From NCBI GenBank assembly GCA_027296665.1, contig JAPUIV010000057.1:1-7183 (forward strand): a stretch of DNA of 7,183 bases, given 5' to 3'. This document shows positions 6,278 through 7,183 of this stretch, piece by piece. Every line of letters starts with the position of its first letter. Within the stretch, counting starts at the first letter, position 1. The DNA comes from Acidobacteriota bacterium. Lineage in GTDB: Bacteria; Acidobacteriota; Polarisedimenticolia; JAPUIV01. The notes under the pieces are model-generated. The model was not told where the DNA came from. It saw nothing but the letters and a program-made list of their open reading frames with translations, and searched no databases. Position numbers and translations under genes: made by a program.

Positions 6278-6283
6278 ATCAAG

Positions 6284-6694
6284 ATGGCCGGAATGACGAT
6301 CGGGAAACTCGCGCTGGAGTCCGGGGTGCACGTTGAAACCGTTCGATATTATGAACGCCGAAAACTGCTTGTCCGGCCTCCCGACAGGGCTTCGGGGTAT
6401 CGCATCTATTCCGGTGATGTCGTTCGCCGGATTAGGTTCATCAAGCGAGCCCAGCAACTCGGTTTCTCCTTGAATGAGATCCGGGATCTGCTGTGGTTGA
6501 AGGCCGCACCGCGCAAGCGATGCGACCAGGTTCAGAAAAAGGCCAAGGTGAAGATCCGCGAGATCGAGGATAAGGTCCGGTCTTTGAATTCGATGCAGGC
6601 CGCCCTGGGCAACTTGATTAGGGAATGTTCGGGAAAAGCCGGGGTCACCGATTGTCCGATCCTGAATGCCCTTGAAACGGAAGGAGAAAGATGA
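6284..6694 (+). CDS. MerR-family thiophilic-metal-responsive regulator (Hg/Pb type)
   Basis: 136 residues. The N-terminal winged helix-turn-helix is typical: MTIGKLALESGVHVETVRYY, then GYRIYSGDVVRRIRFIKRAQ and LGFSLNEIRDLL. A dimerisation helix follows (about 81-113), then the metal-binding loop. C80, C115 and C124 have spacings of 35 and 9, identical to C82, C117 and C126 that bind Hg(II) in Tn501 MerR. The second Cys and the His of the ZntR/CadR loop are absent, so Hg(II) or Pb(II) fits better than Zn or Cd. A mer-like operator lies directly upstream, consistent with autoregulation. The stop overlaps the start of the next gene (ATGA, 6691-6694), so the regulator and the putative selenoprotein are co-translated. 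No merT, merP or merA is visible in the window, so this is not a classical mer operon, and the real inducer could differ. Confidence 0.92.
   Translation: MAGMTIGKLALESGVHVETVRYYERRKLLVRPPDRASGYRIYSGDVVRRIRFIKRAQQLGFSLNEIRDLLWLKAAPRKRCDQVQKKAKVKIREIEDKVRSLNSMQAALGNLIRECSGKAGVTDCPILNALETEGER
6681..6686 (+). promoter_or_regulatory. Ribosome binding site of the selenoprotein gene
   Basis: AAGGAG stands four bases before ATG 6691, inside the last codons of the regulator gene. It supports independent initiation in addition to coupling through the ATGA overlap. Confidence 0.7.
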
Positions 6695-7183
6695 AAACGC
6701 TATTCCTGATCCTTGCCTTCGCCCTTTCTCCCGGTTTGTCCGCCGCGCCGGCGGCGGAGGCGGCAAAGATCCAGTCTCTTTCCGCGGGGGAAAGCGATCT
6801 ACGGACCGCCTTCAATGCCGACAGCGATAAAGTTCGCCTGGTATTGATCCTGTCCCCCACATGACCTGGATGCCAGCATGGCGCCCGTGTGGTGCAGGAA
6901 AACATCTTGTCACGCCTGAAAGATGAAAAGCTTGCCGTTCATGTGGTATGGATGCCGGTTCTGGCCGGTGATGATCGCGAGGCGGCCGAACAATCCAAGG
7001 GGCTGATTCCGGATCCGCGGGCCCGGCATTACTGGACAGATGAACAGAGCCTGGGAATGGCTTACGGAAAAATCTTGAAACTTCCGAGGGGACGGGACCT
7101 GGCCTGGGACATCTACTTCGCCTTCGATGCCGGGGTGAAGTGGGAAGAGGCCCCCCCGGTGCCGGCCTACTGGACGCACCGTC
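6691..7183 (+). CDS. Putative exported thioredoxin-like selenoprotein, UGA = Sec58 (partial, 3' end off window)
   Basis: 164 codons to the window edge when UGA at 6862-6864 is read as selenocysteine. Residues 1-18 are a signal peptide (K2, hydrophobic LFLILAFAL, cleavage near LSA-A). After it comes a thioredoxin-like start: strand VRLVLILSPT, then U58-P59-G60-C61, then helix GARVVQENILSRL and strand LAVHVVWMPVL. U58 sits exactly where a thioredoxin fold has the first Cys of CxxC. After the UGA, 106 codons continue without a stop in the same frame and read as a normal protein. UGA terminates four other genes here, so global reassignment is excluded. A SECIS-like hairpin follows the UGA. The periplasmic thiol/selenol redox role is inferred; expression with a MerR-type regulator suggests defence against or handling of thiophilic metals. 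The main alternative is a Cys TGC/TGT codon mutated to TGA, or a sequencing error, giving a pseudogene. Without recoding the product would be only 57 residues. Confidence 0.75.
6865..6898 (+). promoter_or_regulatory. Candidate bacterial SECIS element
   Basis: Immediately after the UGA, GCGCC (6881-6885) pairs with GGUGC (6891-6895), with one G-U pair, around the loop CGUGU (6886-6890). The loop has G at its second position and begins 21 bases after the UGA. As I recall, bacterial SECIS models expect a G in the first two loop positions and roughly 16-37 bases from UGA to loop. Outer pairing CCUG/CAGG (6865-6868 with 6895-6898) is possible, and a second small hairpin GCCA-GCA-UGGC (6872-6882) competes or stacks beside it. 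Folded by eye only. Confidence 0.5.

Noticed and set aside
5891..6283. N-terminal extension of the MerR-type protein into the PLP gene
   Set aside because: The frame is open, but it overlaps a real gene, bypasses the near-perfect Shine-Dalgarno at 6269-6277 and adds residues unlike any MerR-family N-terminus.
5945..6766. 273-codon minus-strand ORF across the PLP, MerR and selenoprotein genes
   Set aside because: It crosses three well-supported plus-strand genes and an operator; high GC makes such antisense frames common.
6862..6864. TGA as evidence for a genetic code in which UGA is a sense codon
   Set aside because: Four other genes here (lipoprotein, coiled-coil protein, c-di-GMP enzyme, MerR-type) end in TGA at sensible places, so only site-specific recoding or mutation is possible.
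6691..6864. A complete 57-residue secreted peptide ending at the TGA
   Set aside because: The frame continues as a coherent thioredoxin-like protein for 106 codons after the TGA, and the short product would lack its active site.

Overview
The window looks like chromosomal DNA from a Gram-negative bacterium of roughly 60% GC with respiratory metabolism. Supporting signs are an outer-membrane-type lipoprotein, exported proteins, an NrfD-type membrane iron-sulfur protein, a c-di-GMP enzyme and a probable selenocysteine protein. UGA is the ordinary stop of four genes here, so the genetic code is standard. I cannot assign a phylum; Sec-using, NrfD-rich lineages such as Desulfobacterota or Nitrospirota-like groups would fit. 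No rRNA, tRNA, IS element or CRISPR array is visible.

Minus-strand half (about 5050 down to 1). A divergent promoter region drives an operon of three genes: a small lipoprotein (4954-4406), a periplasmic helical protein with a C-terminal membrane anchor (4440-3280), and a membrane-bound PAS-GGDEF-EAL c-di-GMP enzyme (3283-1124). The first two overlap by 35 bases. The last two overlap by 4 bases if the enzyme starts at a TTG codon, as I propose. The set looks like an envelope-to-c-di-GMP signalling module. After an 80-base gap comes a partial gene (1044-1) that fuses a four-cluster ferredoxin to an NrfD membrane domain; it runs off the left edge and has a lower GC content.

Plus-strand half (5097 to 7183). 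A possible 24-codon leader ORF with a Cys-Cys codon pair ends directly against the GTG start of a cystathionine beta-synthase/cysteine synthase-type PLP enzyme (5172-6146). A 137-base gap holds two striking dyads, one of which closely resembles the mer operator. A MerR-type regulator (6284-6694) follows, with the three metal-binding cysteines spaced exactly as in the mercury sensor MerR. Its stop overlaps the start of the next gene (ATGA).

That last gene (6691 to beyond 7183) is the most interesting part of the window. It encodes an exported thioredoxin-like protein in which an in-frame TGA sits at the first position of the CxxC motif (U-P-G-C). Reading stays open for 106 codons afterwards, and a SECIS-like hairpin lies at a suitable distance. 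I interpret it as an undescribed periplasmic selenoprotein under thiophilic-metal (Hg/Pb-like) control. The plus-strand genes share a theme of sulfur, selenium and thiol chemistry.
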